DNA of 64,000 bases from DSWT01 sp035373625 (GTDB lineage: Bacteria; Chloroflexota; Anaerolineae; B4-G1; SLSP01), in NCBI GenBank assembly GCA_035373625.1, contig DAOSNS010000003.1:124001-188000 (forward strand), written 5' to 3'. The notes beneath the pieces were generated by a model. That model saw only the letters and a program-made list of their open reading frames with translations, ran no database searches and was not told the origin of the DNA. A program made the translations under genes and the position numbers. Shown here piece after piece: positions 14,945 to 22,558 of the stretch (its first letter is position 1; every line of letters begins with the position of its first letter).

Positions 14945-17176
14945 CTACGCCCGGCGAACCATTAACTCCACGTGGAGCGTTGCCAATGAGTCGGCACCAA
15001 CCCAGATGTCGAAAGCCTCCGCATCCTGGACCCACTTGCCGACATTCGTGCTCCAGTGGCCTAGCTCGGCCGGCCCAAGCGTGAAGGCGACCGTCTTCGT
15101 CTCTCCGGGTCTGAGCGTGACCCGCTCAAAGCCCCTCAATTCGCGCATCGGACGCGAGTCGCTGCCAGCCTTCTGGTGAATGTAAAGCTGCACAACCTCG
15201 TCGCCTTCGACTGCACCGGTATTGGTCACATCGGCGGTCACGGTCACCGACTCTCCTACCTTCACCTGCGGCGCCGAGACTTGCAGGTTGGTGATGGAGA
15301 AAGTGGTATAGCTAAGACCAAAGCCGAAAGGATAGAGCGGCGTCGGCAGGCCGTCCCAGTAGCGCGGGTTGTACATCGGGTGGCCTTCGGGCGAGTGTGT
15401 GAGATTGCGCGCATAGTAGAGCGGCTCGTGACTGCCCTTGCGCGGGAAGGTGACGGGCAACTTGCCGCCCGGATTGACATCGCCGAACAGGATGTCGGCA
15501 ACGGCGTGCCCTCCCTCGCTGCCGGGTTCCCAGGCTTCCAGGATTGCAGGGACATTCTCGGCCGCCCAGTTGATGCTCAACGGACGCCCGTTCAAGAGTA
15601 CGAGAACCACCGGCTTGCCGAGTGCCACGACGGCCTCCAGCAGTTCCTCCTGACGCCCCGGCAAGTCGAGCGACGCACGCGAGGCGGCCTCGCCGGCCAT
15701 GTCGGCATTCTCTCCGAGGACCATCACGACCACCTCGGCATCGCGCGCTGTAGCCACAGCAGTTTGGAAGGCGGCCTCTGCTTCCTCCGGCGTCTGCGGC
15801 GCTTTCTTGACGGCCGGGTCCATATTGTTCTCGAACCACGAGGGAATGTCGCGCCGGATTTCGGGACCGGGCGCATAGTCTACACGTGCCTCCGGCAGTT
15901 TAGCGCGAATACCTTCGAGGACGGTGACGGCCGCCGGAACGTGGCCAAAGACCATCCATGAACCCTCCGTGGCTTCCTTCGAGTCGGCCAGAGGGCCGAT
16001 CACCGCCACGTGTTTGAGGCTCTTGGAAAGCGGCAGCAGCCCACCCTCGTTGCGCAACAACACCATCGAGCGCTGCGCCGCGCGCCGCGCCTCTGCCCGG
16101 TGCTCCGGCAGCGCGACGACTTGCTCCAGCTTCGATTCGTCGGTATAAGGTTGCTCAAAGAGTCCCATACGAATCTTGATGGCGAGGATGGGACGCACGG
16201 CCTCGTCAATATCCTCGATCGTCAATGTGCCATCTTCAACAAGACCGGCCAGGTGTTGCAGATAAGTGTTGCTCGCCATATCCATATTGAGGCCCGCGCT
16301 CAGCGCACGGAAGGCCGCATCGCGCCCATCGCGCGCAAAACCCTGTGTGACAAGGCTACCGACGGCAAACGCATCGCTGACGACAAAGCCCTCGAAACCC
16401 CATTCTTCTCGCAACACCTGGCGCAGCAAGAAGCGGTTTCCGCTTGCGGGGACATCGTTGAGGTCCATATAGGCGCTCATAAACGTCCCCACACCGGCCT
16501 CCACGGCAGCTTTGAAAGGCGGGAAATAGACATTGCGCAACAGAGTTTCCGGCAGATAGACCGGATCGTAGTCGCGCCCACCATCTGCCGCGCCGTACCC
16601 CGCGAAGTGTTTGGCACAAGCCACCACATGGTCTGGTGCGCCGATATACGGCCCCTGGAAGCCACGGACGTGGGCGGCCGCCATTGCCGCGCCCAGATAG
16701 GGATCTTCACCGGCACCCTCGACAATGCGCCCCCAGCGGGCATCGCGGGCAATGTCCACCATCGGGCCGAAGGTCCAGTGAATACCCGCAGCGCGGGCTT
16801 CCTTAGCTGCGACGGCCTGTGCCCGTTCGACCACCGAGGGATCCCATGAAGCCGCCATTGCCAGCGGCACAGGGAAGATCGTGCGGTACCCGTGGATAAC
16901 GTCAAGGCCAAAGAGCAGTGGAATCTTCGACGGGCTTTCTTCAACGGCGATCTTCTGGAGCGCGTTGAACGTCTTCGTATCGTTGATCCACAACACCGAC
17001 CCGGCCCCACCCTGCCGGATGATCTCCTCAGGCTTCGGCCCCGGCAAAAACGGCAGACCGCCGATCTGCGTGAGCTGCCCGATCTTCTCGGCGAGGCTCA
17101 TCTTTCCCAAGAGCACCTCAACACGCGCCGCGATTTCACTTTCCGATGGAATATTCCCTGTATTCTCGATATTCAT
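14945..17176 (-). CDS. bglX: Glycoside hydrolase family 3 beta-glucosidase-like enzyme
   Basis: 743 aa, full length for BglX-type GH3: N-terminal TIM-like barrel (KIGQLTQIGG... FPVPLAMAASWDP ... RWGRIVEGAGEDPYLGAAMAAAHVRGFQG ... KHFAGYGAADGGRDYDP), nucleophile Asp in GFVVSDAFAVG at ~268, (alpha/beta)6 sandwich with the Glu-containing GENADMAGEAASRASLDLPGRQ, and a C-terminal fibronectin-III-like domain (TTFSITNLQVSAPQV...). No signal peptide, so it acts inside the cell on imported oligosaccharides. AGGAGGAATT precedes ATG. It lies downstream of an MFS transporter on the same strand. Confidence 0.94.
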   Translation of the reverse strand: MNIENTGNIPSESEIAARVEVLLGKMSLAEKIGQLTQIGGLPFLPGPKPEEIIRQGGAGSVLWINDTKTFNALQKIAVEESPSKIPLLFGLDVIHGYRTIFPVPLAMAASWDPSVVERAQAVAAKEARAAGIHWTFGPMVDIARDARWGRIVEGAGEDPYLGAAMAAAHVRGFQGPYIGAPDHVVACAKHFAGYGAADGGRDYDPVYLPETLLRNVYFPPFKAAVEAGVGTFMSAYMDLNDVPASGNRFLLRQVLREEWGFEGFVVSDAFAVGSLVTQGFARDGRDAAFRALSAGLNMDMASNTYLQHLAGLVEDGTLTIEDIDEAVRPILAIKIRMGLFEQPYTDESKLEQVVALPEHRAEARRAAQRSMVLLRNEGGLLPLSKSLKHVAVIGPLADSKEATEGSWMVFGHVPAAVTVLEGIRAKLPEARVDYAPGPEIRRDIPSWFENNMDPAVKKAPQTPEEAEAAFQTAVATARDAEVVVMVLGENADMAGEAASRASLDLPGRQEELLEAVVALGKPVVLVLLNGRPLSINWAAENVPAILEAWEPGSEGGHAVADILFGDVNPGGKLPVTFPRKGSHEPLYYARNLTHSPEGHPMYNPRYWDGLPTPLYPFGFGLSYTTFSITNLQVSAPQVKVGESVTVTADVTNTGAVEGDEVVQLYIHQKAGSDSRPMRELRGFERVTLRPGETKTVAFTLGPAELGHWSTNVGKWVQDAEAFDIWVGADSLATLHVELMVRRA

Positions 17177-17226
17177 AATTCCTCCTGATTTTATACTAAC
17201 CGCACAGTAAATTTTCCTATTCCTGT

Positions 17227-17301
17227 CAGCAGATTAAGTGGATTTAGCAGATTACGGGCTGCGGGCCGACCGAAAATCTGCTCAATCTGCTAAATCTGCT
17301 G
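17227..17301 (-). repeat. Imperfect inverted repeat between the MFS and GH3 genes
   Basis: CAGCAGATTAAGTGGATTTA... and ...AATCTGCTAAATCTGCTG face each other around a G+C-rich centre (GGGCTGCGGGCC). The right arm encodes the last residues of the MFS protein. Its upstream flank (TATTCCTGTCAG, 17218-17229) recurs at 59262-59273 before nrdR, again followed by an AGATTTAGCAGAT-like word. It may attenuate read-through from the transporter into bglX. Confidence 0.45.
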
Positions 17302-18541
17302 ATGAAAAACGGCCGATCAGCCATACCAGCCCCGCCCCGATCACAAACAGTCCCATATTGAGCACAAAAGGCAGCGAGCGGTCAATCGCGGAAAGCTGCC
17401 CGGCGATCCAACCAAAAGGCGCGGTGAACACGAGCAGAGCCACGTAAACGATGGCGCTGATGCGCGCGCGCTCGTGCGACTCCATCGCCATGGCCAGCAA
17501 GGATTCGATCATGGGACCCACCAGCGCCGCCGCTACAGCTTCAAGGATCACACTGGTCACCAGCAAAGGTACTGTGTGCGGCGGCATCACGACCAGCAAC
17601 AACTGGCTGACGAAGGAGGCCGCAAAGCCTATCCATAACGGTAGCCGAAAGTGCTGCAAAGTGGTGAGCCGCGGACCGATCAGGAAAAAACACATCGCGA
17701 TGATCAACGAGCGCAACATCATATAGAGGGAAATATGCGACTCGGCAAAGCCGAGTTTGGTGGTGAACAACACACCCCAAAAACTGCCGTTGACAGTGTT
17801 ATAAATGTTGGTGATGACCATCAACGATAGAGCCGCCAGGATAGGCCGGGCGTGCAGCAGTTGGACGAAAACGCTGCGATATTCCCCCAGCAGGCTGAGC
17901 CACGACCGATGGCGTGTTTCTTCGCGGCGTTGCTGACCGCGTACCGTTTCGCGTGAATAAAGATACAGCACCAACGCCTTCAGCGTGAGCATCAAGCAGC
18001 CGAACAGCAACAGCCCACGCATCGCCGGTACCAGGCCAAAGTGTGCCACAAACCAGCCGCCCAGCGGGGTGAAGAACGCCGACGCAATCCCGAAGAGCGT
18101 AATCCACGTCCAAATATGGACCAGGTGACGCTCCTCGGCGTCTTCGACCATCAGGCACGTCCAGGCAGTATGCGAAATGCGGAACAGTCCGTTCAGCGCG
18201 GCAGCAACGAAGAAGAAGCGGCTATCTTGTGCTGTGGCCCATAGCATGCAAGGCACACTCCACGAGACCAGATCGGCAACAAACAGGGTCAGGCGACGGC
18301 CAAACTTATCCACAATTACGCCGCTAAGCAAGGCACTGAAAATCTGAAATACCAGCCCCAGGCTGGCAATGGTGCCAATCCCCTGGTCGGTTACCCCCAG
18401 GGCCAGCATGTACACCGATAAAAACGGTGAAAACAGATTAAAGGGAATGCCGAACATCGGCTCGGTGAGCACGGTGACACGCGGATTGCCTTTAAGCTCG
18501 CGCAGCGTTCGAAAAAGGGGATGTTTTGCGATGGCTATCAA
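17282..18541 (-). CDS. Major facilitator superfamily transporter
   Basis: About 419 aa with 12 predicted membrane segments (e.g. FNLFSPFLSVYMLALGV, GLLLFGCLMLTLKALVLYLYS, PFVLNMGLFVIGAGLVWLIG). The loop-2/3 motif is visible as GVIVDKFGRRLTLFVADL. No ATG exists near the front; TTG at 18541 has GGAG at six bases and is the best start, a TTG at 18553 being an alternative. It is 105 bp ahead of the GH3 enzyme and is a candidate importer of the sugar that enzyme cleaves, although substrate cannot be read from the sequence. Confidence 0.85.
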   Translation of the reverse strand: MIAIAKHPLFRTLRELKGNPRVTVLTEPMFGIPFNLFSPFLSVYMLALGVTDQGIGTIASLGLVFQIFSALLSGVIVDKFGRRLTLFVADLVSWSVPCMLWATAQDSRFFFVAAALNGLFRISHTAWTCLMVEDAEERHLVHIWTWITLFGIASAFFTPLGGWFVAHFGLVPAMRGLLLFGCLMLTLKALVLYLYSRETVRGQQRREETRHRSWLSLLGEYRSVFVQLLHARPILAALSLMVITNIYNTVNGSFWGVLFTTKLGFAESHISLYMMLRSLIIAMCFFLIGPRLTTLQHFRLPLWIGFAASFVSQLLLVVMPPHTVPLLVTSVILEAVAAALVGPMIESLLAMAMESHERARISAIVYVALLVFTAPFGWIAGQLSAIDRSLPFVLNMGLFVIGAGLVWLIGRFSSADLAD

Positions 18542-18708
18542 GTTTTTCTCCAATGTTTTTATCTGCCACGTAATATACTACAAACCCAGAAATCTGCATT
18601 CCTCCCCTGACCGAGCCGGAATCAAACAGGTTCATTAGCCACGGATTGTGCCGATTTTTCCAATTCGTGGCAAAAAGCAAATATTTGATCGGTAACGTTA
18701 TCCCGGAT

Positions 18709-18737
18709 TTGTCGGGAATTGATACCGGGCATACAAT
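18709..18737 (+). promoter_or_regulatory. Probable sigma-70 promoter of ald
   Basis: TTGTCG (18709-18714), 17-bp spacer, TACAAT (18732-18737), 57 bp before the alanine dehydrogenase ATG. The -35 overlaps a short inverted repeat (TCCCG...CGGGA, 18701-18717) that could be an operator. Four of six bases match consensus at -35 and five of six at -10. Confidence 0.45.
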
Positions 18738-18794
18738 AGGGTCGGGGCTTGGGATGGCATGTACCTTAAACACTTTTTTGAAAGGAGAGTCACT

Positions 18795-19901
18795 ATGATT
18801 ATCGGTGTTCCAAAAGAAATCAAGGACAATGAATATCGCGTGTCTATGACGCCGGGCGGCGTGCATCAGCTCAAAGAACACGGACATACGGTGTTGGTCG
18901 AAGCGGGAGCGGGCGAGGGAAGCTATTTCACCGATGCGGACTTCGCCGCCGCCGGAGCCTGTATTGTCCCCTCAGCCGAGGAAGTATGGACTCAGGCCAA
19001 TATGATTGTCAAAGTCAAGGAACCGCTGCCCACCGAGTACAAATACCTGCGCCCCGATCTGGTTCTCTTTACCTATCTTCACCTGGCAGCATCAGAGTCA
19101 CTCACCCGAACAATGATGGAAAGCGGCGTGACCGGCATCGCCTACGAAACGGTCGAGTTGCCCAACGGAACCCTGCCGTTGTTGACGCCCATGAGTGAAG
19201 TCGCCGGGCGGATGTCCATTCAGGTCGGCGCCCACTACCTGGAGCGGCAGGCCGGTGGCCGTGGCAAATTGTTGGGTGGGATTCCCGGTGTGCAACCGGC
19301 CAAAGTGGTCATCATCGGCGGAGGAGTGGTGGGGACGAATGCAGCGCAGGTAGCGCTGGGGATGGGCGCCCGTGTGATCCTCATTGATATCAACATTGAT
19401 CGTTTGCGCGTCTTGAGTGAAATCCTGCATGGCAACTTTGAAACCCTGGCATCAAGCCCTTACAGTGTGGCCCGTGCTGTGCGCACAGCCGACTTGTTGA
19501 TCGGGGCGGTACTGGTCAAGGGAGCCAAAGCGCCCAAAGTGGTGACCCGTGAGATGGTCTCAACTATGAAGGCCGGCAGTGTGATCGTTGATGTTGCGGT
19601 GGATCAAGGGGGATGCATGGAAACCACCCATGCGACCACCCATTCCAACCCGACCTATTACGTGGACGGCGTTTTGCACTACTGTGTAGCCAACATGCCC
19701 GGGGCGGTGCCGCGTACCAGTACCAATGGCCTCTCAAATTCCACGCTGCCTTATGTCATCAAGCTGGCTGACCAGGGGTTCGCGGCCGCAGTTGCCGCCG
19801 ATAAATCCCTGGCTCTGGGCGTCAACATCTACCAGGGCAAAGTGACCTACCAGGCTGTGGCCGAAGCCTTTGGGCTGCCCTACACACCGTTGGAAGTCTG
19901 A
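18795..19901 (+). CDS. ald: Alanine dehydrogenase
   Basis: 368 aa, the standard length of L-alanine dehydrogenase, which interconverts L-alanine and pyruvate plus ammonia with NAD. The N-terminal signature MIIGVPKEIKDNEYRVSMTPGGV, the catalytic-region KVKEPLP, the NAD-binding loop IIGGGVVGTNAAQVALGMGARV and the substrate-region NMPGAVPRTST are all present. AAAGGAGAGTCACT precedes ATG 18795; the frame extends upstream to 18759 but lacks a site there. It is transcribed alone. Cytosolic hexamer by family knowledge. Confidence 0.97.
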   Translation: MIIGVPKEIKDNEYRVSMTPGGVHQLKEHGHTVLVEAGAGEGSYFTDADFAAAGACIVPSAEEVWTQANMIVKVKEPLPTEYKYLRPDLVLFTYLHLAASESLTRTMMESGVTGIAYETVELPNGTLPLLTPMSEVAGRMSIQVGAHYLERQAGGRGKLLGGIPGVQPAKVVIIGGGVVGTNAAQVALGMGARVILIDINIDRLRVLSEILHGNFETLASSPYSVARAVRTADLLIGAVLVKGAKAPKVVTREMVSTMKAGSVIVDVAVDQGGCMETTHATTHSNPTYYVDGVLHYCVANMPGAVPRTSTNGLSNSTLPYVIKLADQGFAAAVAADKSLALGVNIYQGKVTYQAVAEAFGLPYTPLEV

Positions 19902-20031
19902 GAACAACGCGGCAGGTTATGAATCACCTGCCAACTTTCAATCGTCCCTACGGGGCGGCAAGATGCAGCAGTCCCATGATGACCTGTCGGCCGTCAACGG
20001 GAATCGGCACGTTCACGCCAAGATAGAATAA

Positions 20032-20071
20032 ATGACCCTGACGACTGTTTTATGGCAGTCGTCAGGGTCAT
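20032..20071 (+). terminator. 16-bp perfect hairpin between ald and the small membrane gene
   Basis: ATGACCCTGACGACTG (20032-20047) pairs perfectly with CAGTCGTCAGGGTCAT (20056-20071) around an 8-base loop. There is no T-tract on either side, so it is a strong hairpin more than a textbook intrinsic terminator. Position between two convergent genes fits termination in both directions. Confidence 0.6.
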
Positions 20072-20090
20072 GAGCGATCCTCACTTCACG

Positions 20091-20465
20091 TCATTCGGTG
20101 GCGTTTTGTTCCAGATCCGTAGCCTCAGCTTCGTCGGCATCCACATCAGCATCCTCATCAACGTCTTCATCATCCAGAACCTCTTCGTATGATGAGGCTT
20201 GATGCTCTCCGTCAACGGACGAGTGAACCTGCAATATCCTTCCCAATGCAAACAGGATGACTGCGAACACCGCGTATTGGGCAAAGTTCCTCATATGGAA
20301 ATTGGCGACCTCAAATTCGTTTCCACTGATCACTAACTGGTCCGCCGCAACCATTTCGGAGATGTATCGAAACGAATAGGTCGCTGCCCAAATTGTGTAA
20401 AGCACGAACAACCCTGCAAGCACGTATAAAACAACACTTAAAACCGGAAATTTTACCTTTTGCAT
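20091..20465 (-). CDS. Small membrane protein with acidic tail, function unknown
   Basis: 124 aa from ATG 20465, with AGGTGG seven bases upstream. Two membrane segments: VLSVVLYVLAGLFVLYTIWA (~8-27) and YAVFAVILFALGRILQV (~64-80). They are separated by an external loop, and the protein ends in a strongly acidic tail (EEVLDDEDVDEDADVDADEAEATDLE). I do not recognise a named family. A longer start at 20528 would lie on top of a terminator hairpin and is unlikely. Confidence 0.75.
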   Translation of the reverse strand: MQKVKFPVLSVVLYVLAGLFVLYTIWAATYSFRYISEMVAADQLVISGNEFEVANFHMRNFAQYAVFAVILFALGRILQVHSSVDGEHQASSYEEVLDDEDVDEDADVDADEAEATDLEQNATE

Positions 20466-20518
20466 GTTTAGCCACCTGTCTATGAATTTGTATCCCTTTC
20501 TGGATTTTTTGTCACTTC

Positions 20519-20556
20519 GCAAAAACAATGCGACCGGGATTGCAGCCCCGGTCGCA
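20519..20556 (-). terminator. Intrinsic terminator of the pentapeptide/DinB gene
   Basis: On the minus strand TGCGACCGGG pairs with CCCGGTCGCA (10 bp) around an 8-base loop and is followed directly by TTGTTTTTGC, a U-tract. It lies downstream of the gene ending at 20707 and upstream of the small membrane gene, so it separates the two units. Confidence 0.8.
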
Positions 20557-20649
20557 TACGTTATAGCCTTCGCCGGATAGCTTTTACATTCTACGACCTA
20601 TTGTCTCTTTGTCAATGTCAACTTGCAGGGCTTAATCCCTTCCCGTTAC

Positions 20650-20703
20650 AGGGCTTCGAGCGGATCGCCTCATCCAGCTTCGAGAGGATCGCCAGATCCG
20701 CGT
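20650..20703 (+). repeat. Degenerate single copy of the hairpin repeat (locus D)
   Basis: GGCTTCGAGCGGATCGCC at ~20650 followed by CTTCGAGAGGATCGCCAGATCCGCG (20679-20703) are partial copies of the first half of the array A/E unit, without the GGGGAAC hairpin. It abuts the stop codon of the DinB-type gene. Confidence 0.75.
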
Positions 20704-20706
20704 TTT

Positions 20707-21498
20707 TCAATGTGAGGTGTCAGAGACGAGACTTTCCAGATCCGCAAGGGCCGTCTCGGCCATGCGGATGTGCACCAGATCGTGCTGCGCCATCCCTTGC
20801 AGTACACCGCCGACGCGCCCCTGTCCAAAATCCACATCGCTGGTATCGCGTTTGAGGATGTCGGGGGTGATTTCAGCGACAAACGCTCGCATACCGGCGT
20901 GGATCTCATCCCACGCTGACAGGACGGTCTCCAGGTCATCGGTCGGCTCGCTACCCACGCCGGCGAAGGCCGGATTCCCTTCGAGAAACGGCGGCAGAAA
21001 GCCGAGTTTGCACCACGGTCGGTTGTTACGCAGCAGCCAACGATTGAGATACATATCCTCGGCGAATACAAGGTGTCGCACGTGTTCCAATGCCGACCAA
21101 CGATCGAGGCCAGGGCGAGTAACCAGTTTCTCAGGAGGTGTGGCACGCAAGCGTGCGTAGAATCCGGCGCGCATTTCATCAAGGTGCGCTAACACACGCC
21201 GTACCTCATCGGGATCGAAGATGTCGGCCATTCTAAGCCGTGCGCGCTCCGGGTCGCGACGATCGAACTCCGCTTCAATCAACCGATCCACCCGCACGCC
21301 CAAAATCGTCAGCCCGGCGATGTTGGCATCATCAATCACCATGTTTTTAAGATCGGCGTTGACAATGTGCACATCGGCCATGTTGACATCGTCGAACGTC
21401 GCTGCCTGCAAGTTGACATCCGCAAAGGTCGCCGCCTGCAAGTTGACGTGACGAAATTCCGTCCCTGCCATATTCTGGTTCTCAAAGCGCTCGCTCAT
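20707..21498 (-). CDS. Pentapeptide-repeat / DinB-like fusion protein
   Basis: 263 aa. Residues ~5-65 have pentapeptide-repeat periodicity (AGTEFRHVNLQAATFADVNLQAATFDDVNMADVHIVNADLKN... written here as a pattern A-(D/N)-L/F-x-x). Residues ~95-260 are a DinB/YfiT-type four-helix bundle: WSALEHVRHLVFAEDMYLNRWL carries the first His ligand region and QHDLVHIRMAE the second, the triad expected to hold a divalent metal in thiol-S-transferase relatives. ATG 21498 has AGGAGGTGGAA ahead. The two LQAATF-DVN motifs are also a DNA-level direct repeat. Function unknown; possibly a thiol- or metal-dependent transferase on a beta-helix scaffold (inference). Confidence 0.82.
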   Translation of the reverse strand: MSERFENQNMAGTEFRHVNLQAATFADVNLQAATFDDVNMADVHIVNADLKNMVIDDANIAGLTILGVRVDRLIEAEFDRRDPERARLRMADIFDPDEVRRVLAHLDEMRAGFYARLRATPPEKLVTRPGLDRWSALEHVRHLVFAEDMYLNRWLLRNNRPWCKLGFLPPFLEGNPAFAGVGSEPTDDLETVLSAWDEIHAGMRAFVAEITPDILKRDTSDVDFGQGRVGGVLQGMAQHDLVHIRMAETALADLESLVSDTSH

Positions 21499-21548
21499 TT
21501 CCACCTCCTGAAAATAGTAATCAGGGATTATTGCCCTACGCCAGACTC

Positions 21549-22406
21549 CTACTCTGTCGCCGCTACAGCAACCACGCCGACGATGCCCGTGCCAGAGTGG
21601 ATGGATAGCCCAGGTGTGAAATCCGCCGTGATGATGGTATCGGGGCAGGTCAGTCGCTCGCGCAATTGCGCCTCGAATTCGCGTGCCTTCTCCAGCGCAT
21701 TAACGTGGATGATCGCCATGCGTTCAATGGGACGACCGTGCAGGCTCTCCACCGTCAACTCAATGACGCGCTCCCAGGCTTTGTGCTGTGTGCGCACTTT
21801 TTCCAACATATCAAGTTTGCCGTTGCGGACGGTAAGAATAGGTTTGATGTTGAGCAGGTTTGCCATGCCCGCCGCCAGATGGCCCACACGCCCACTCATC
21901 GCCAGGTACTTGAGCGTCGCCAATGCCGCGTAAACGTGCGAGCGGCTGCGCAGCGACTCGGCAACCGCGATCGCCTCTTCCTTTGACGCACCTTGCTGGA
22001 TGGCTTCGGCAGCAGCCAGAGCCATGAATCCCTGTCCCATAGAAAGGGTGCGCGAGTCCACGACGGTGATGTCACGATCAGGCATGAGGTCACGGGCGGT
22101 AAGCGCGGCATTGTACGTCCCGCTGATCTCCGAGCTGACGCAGAAGCACAATACCGACGCAGCGCCGGCATCGAAGGCGGCCTGGTAAGCGATGGCGAAT
22201 TGGCCGGGTGTCGGTGCGGAGGTCGTCGGCAGTTTGCCTTCACGGTCAATGCGTACAAATGCCTCGGCATCATTGATATCCATTTCGGCGCGGAGGGTCT
22301 CTTGACCAAAGTGGATGTTGATCGGCACCTGTTGGATGTCGTATTGTGCCGCAATCGCGGCCGGTAGGCTGGAATCCGTATCGGTAATAACTGCGATGGG
22401 TAACAT
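21549..22406 (-). CDS. DegV-family fatty-acid-binding protein
   Basis: 285 aa, typical for DegV. N-terminal IAVITDTDSSLP, the lipid-carboxylate-binding TTSAPTPGQF near residue 60, the second pocket region FCVSSEISGTYNAA and the KYLAMSGRVGHLAAGMANLLNIKPIL stretch are all present. Family members present fatty acids to a FakA-type kinase; no FakA gene is in the window. GGGAGGAATTT precedes ATG. Divergent from the LCP gene. Confidence 0.95.
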   Translation of the reverse strand: MLPIAVITDTDSSLPAAIAAQYDIQQVPINIHFGQETLRAEMDINDAEAFVRIDREGKLPTTSAPTPGQFAIAYQAAFDAGAASVLCFCVSSEISGTYNAALTARDLMPDRDITVVDSRTLSMGQGFMALAAAEAIQQGASKEEAIAVAESLRSRSHVYAALATLKYLAMSGRVGHLAAGMANLLNIKPILTVRNGKLDMLEKVRTQHKAWERVIELTVESLHGRPIERMAIIHVNALEKAREFEAQLRERLTCPDTIITADFTPGLSIHSGTGIVGVVAVAATE

Positions 22407-22492
22407 AAATTCCTCCCGGATGAATTATGGATAAAAACAGTAGCTACAGTGTAAATGAAAATGCCAGGGGGTCAAGGATGTATCACCCACAA

Positions 22493-22520
22493 TGGACAAA
22501 TCATAAAGCATATCTATAAT
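22493..22520 (+). promoter_or_regulatory. Probable sigma-70 promoter of the LCP gene
   Basis: TGGACA (22493-22498), 16-bp spacer and a perfect TATAAT (22515-22520), 38 bp before ATG 22559. Confidence 0.55.
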
Positions 22521-22558
22521 GTAATAGTCCTTATTTTGCATAACTGAGTGTGTCGTGT

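Noticed and set aside
19945..20031. Minus-strand fragment reading YLGVNVPIPVDGRQVIMGLLHLAAP before TAG
   Set aside because: It could be the tail of a lost gene, but it is only about 25 codons long, has no start and its frame is interrupted by the hairpin; no family could be named.
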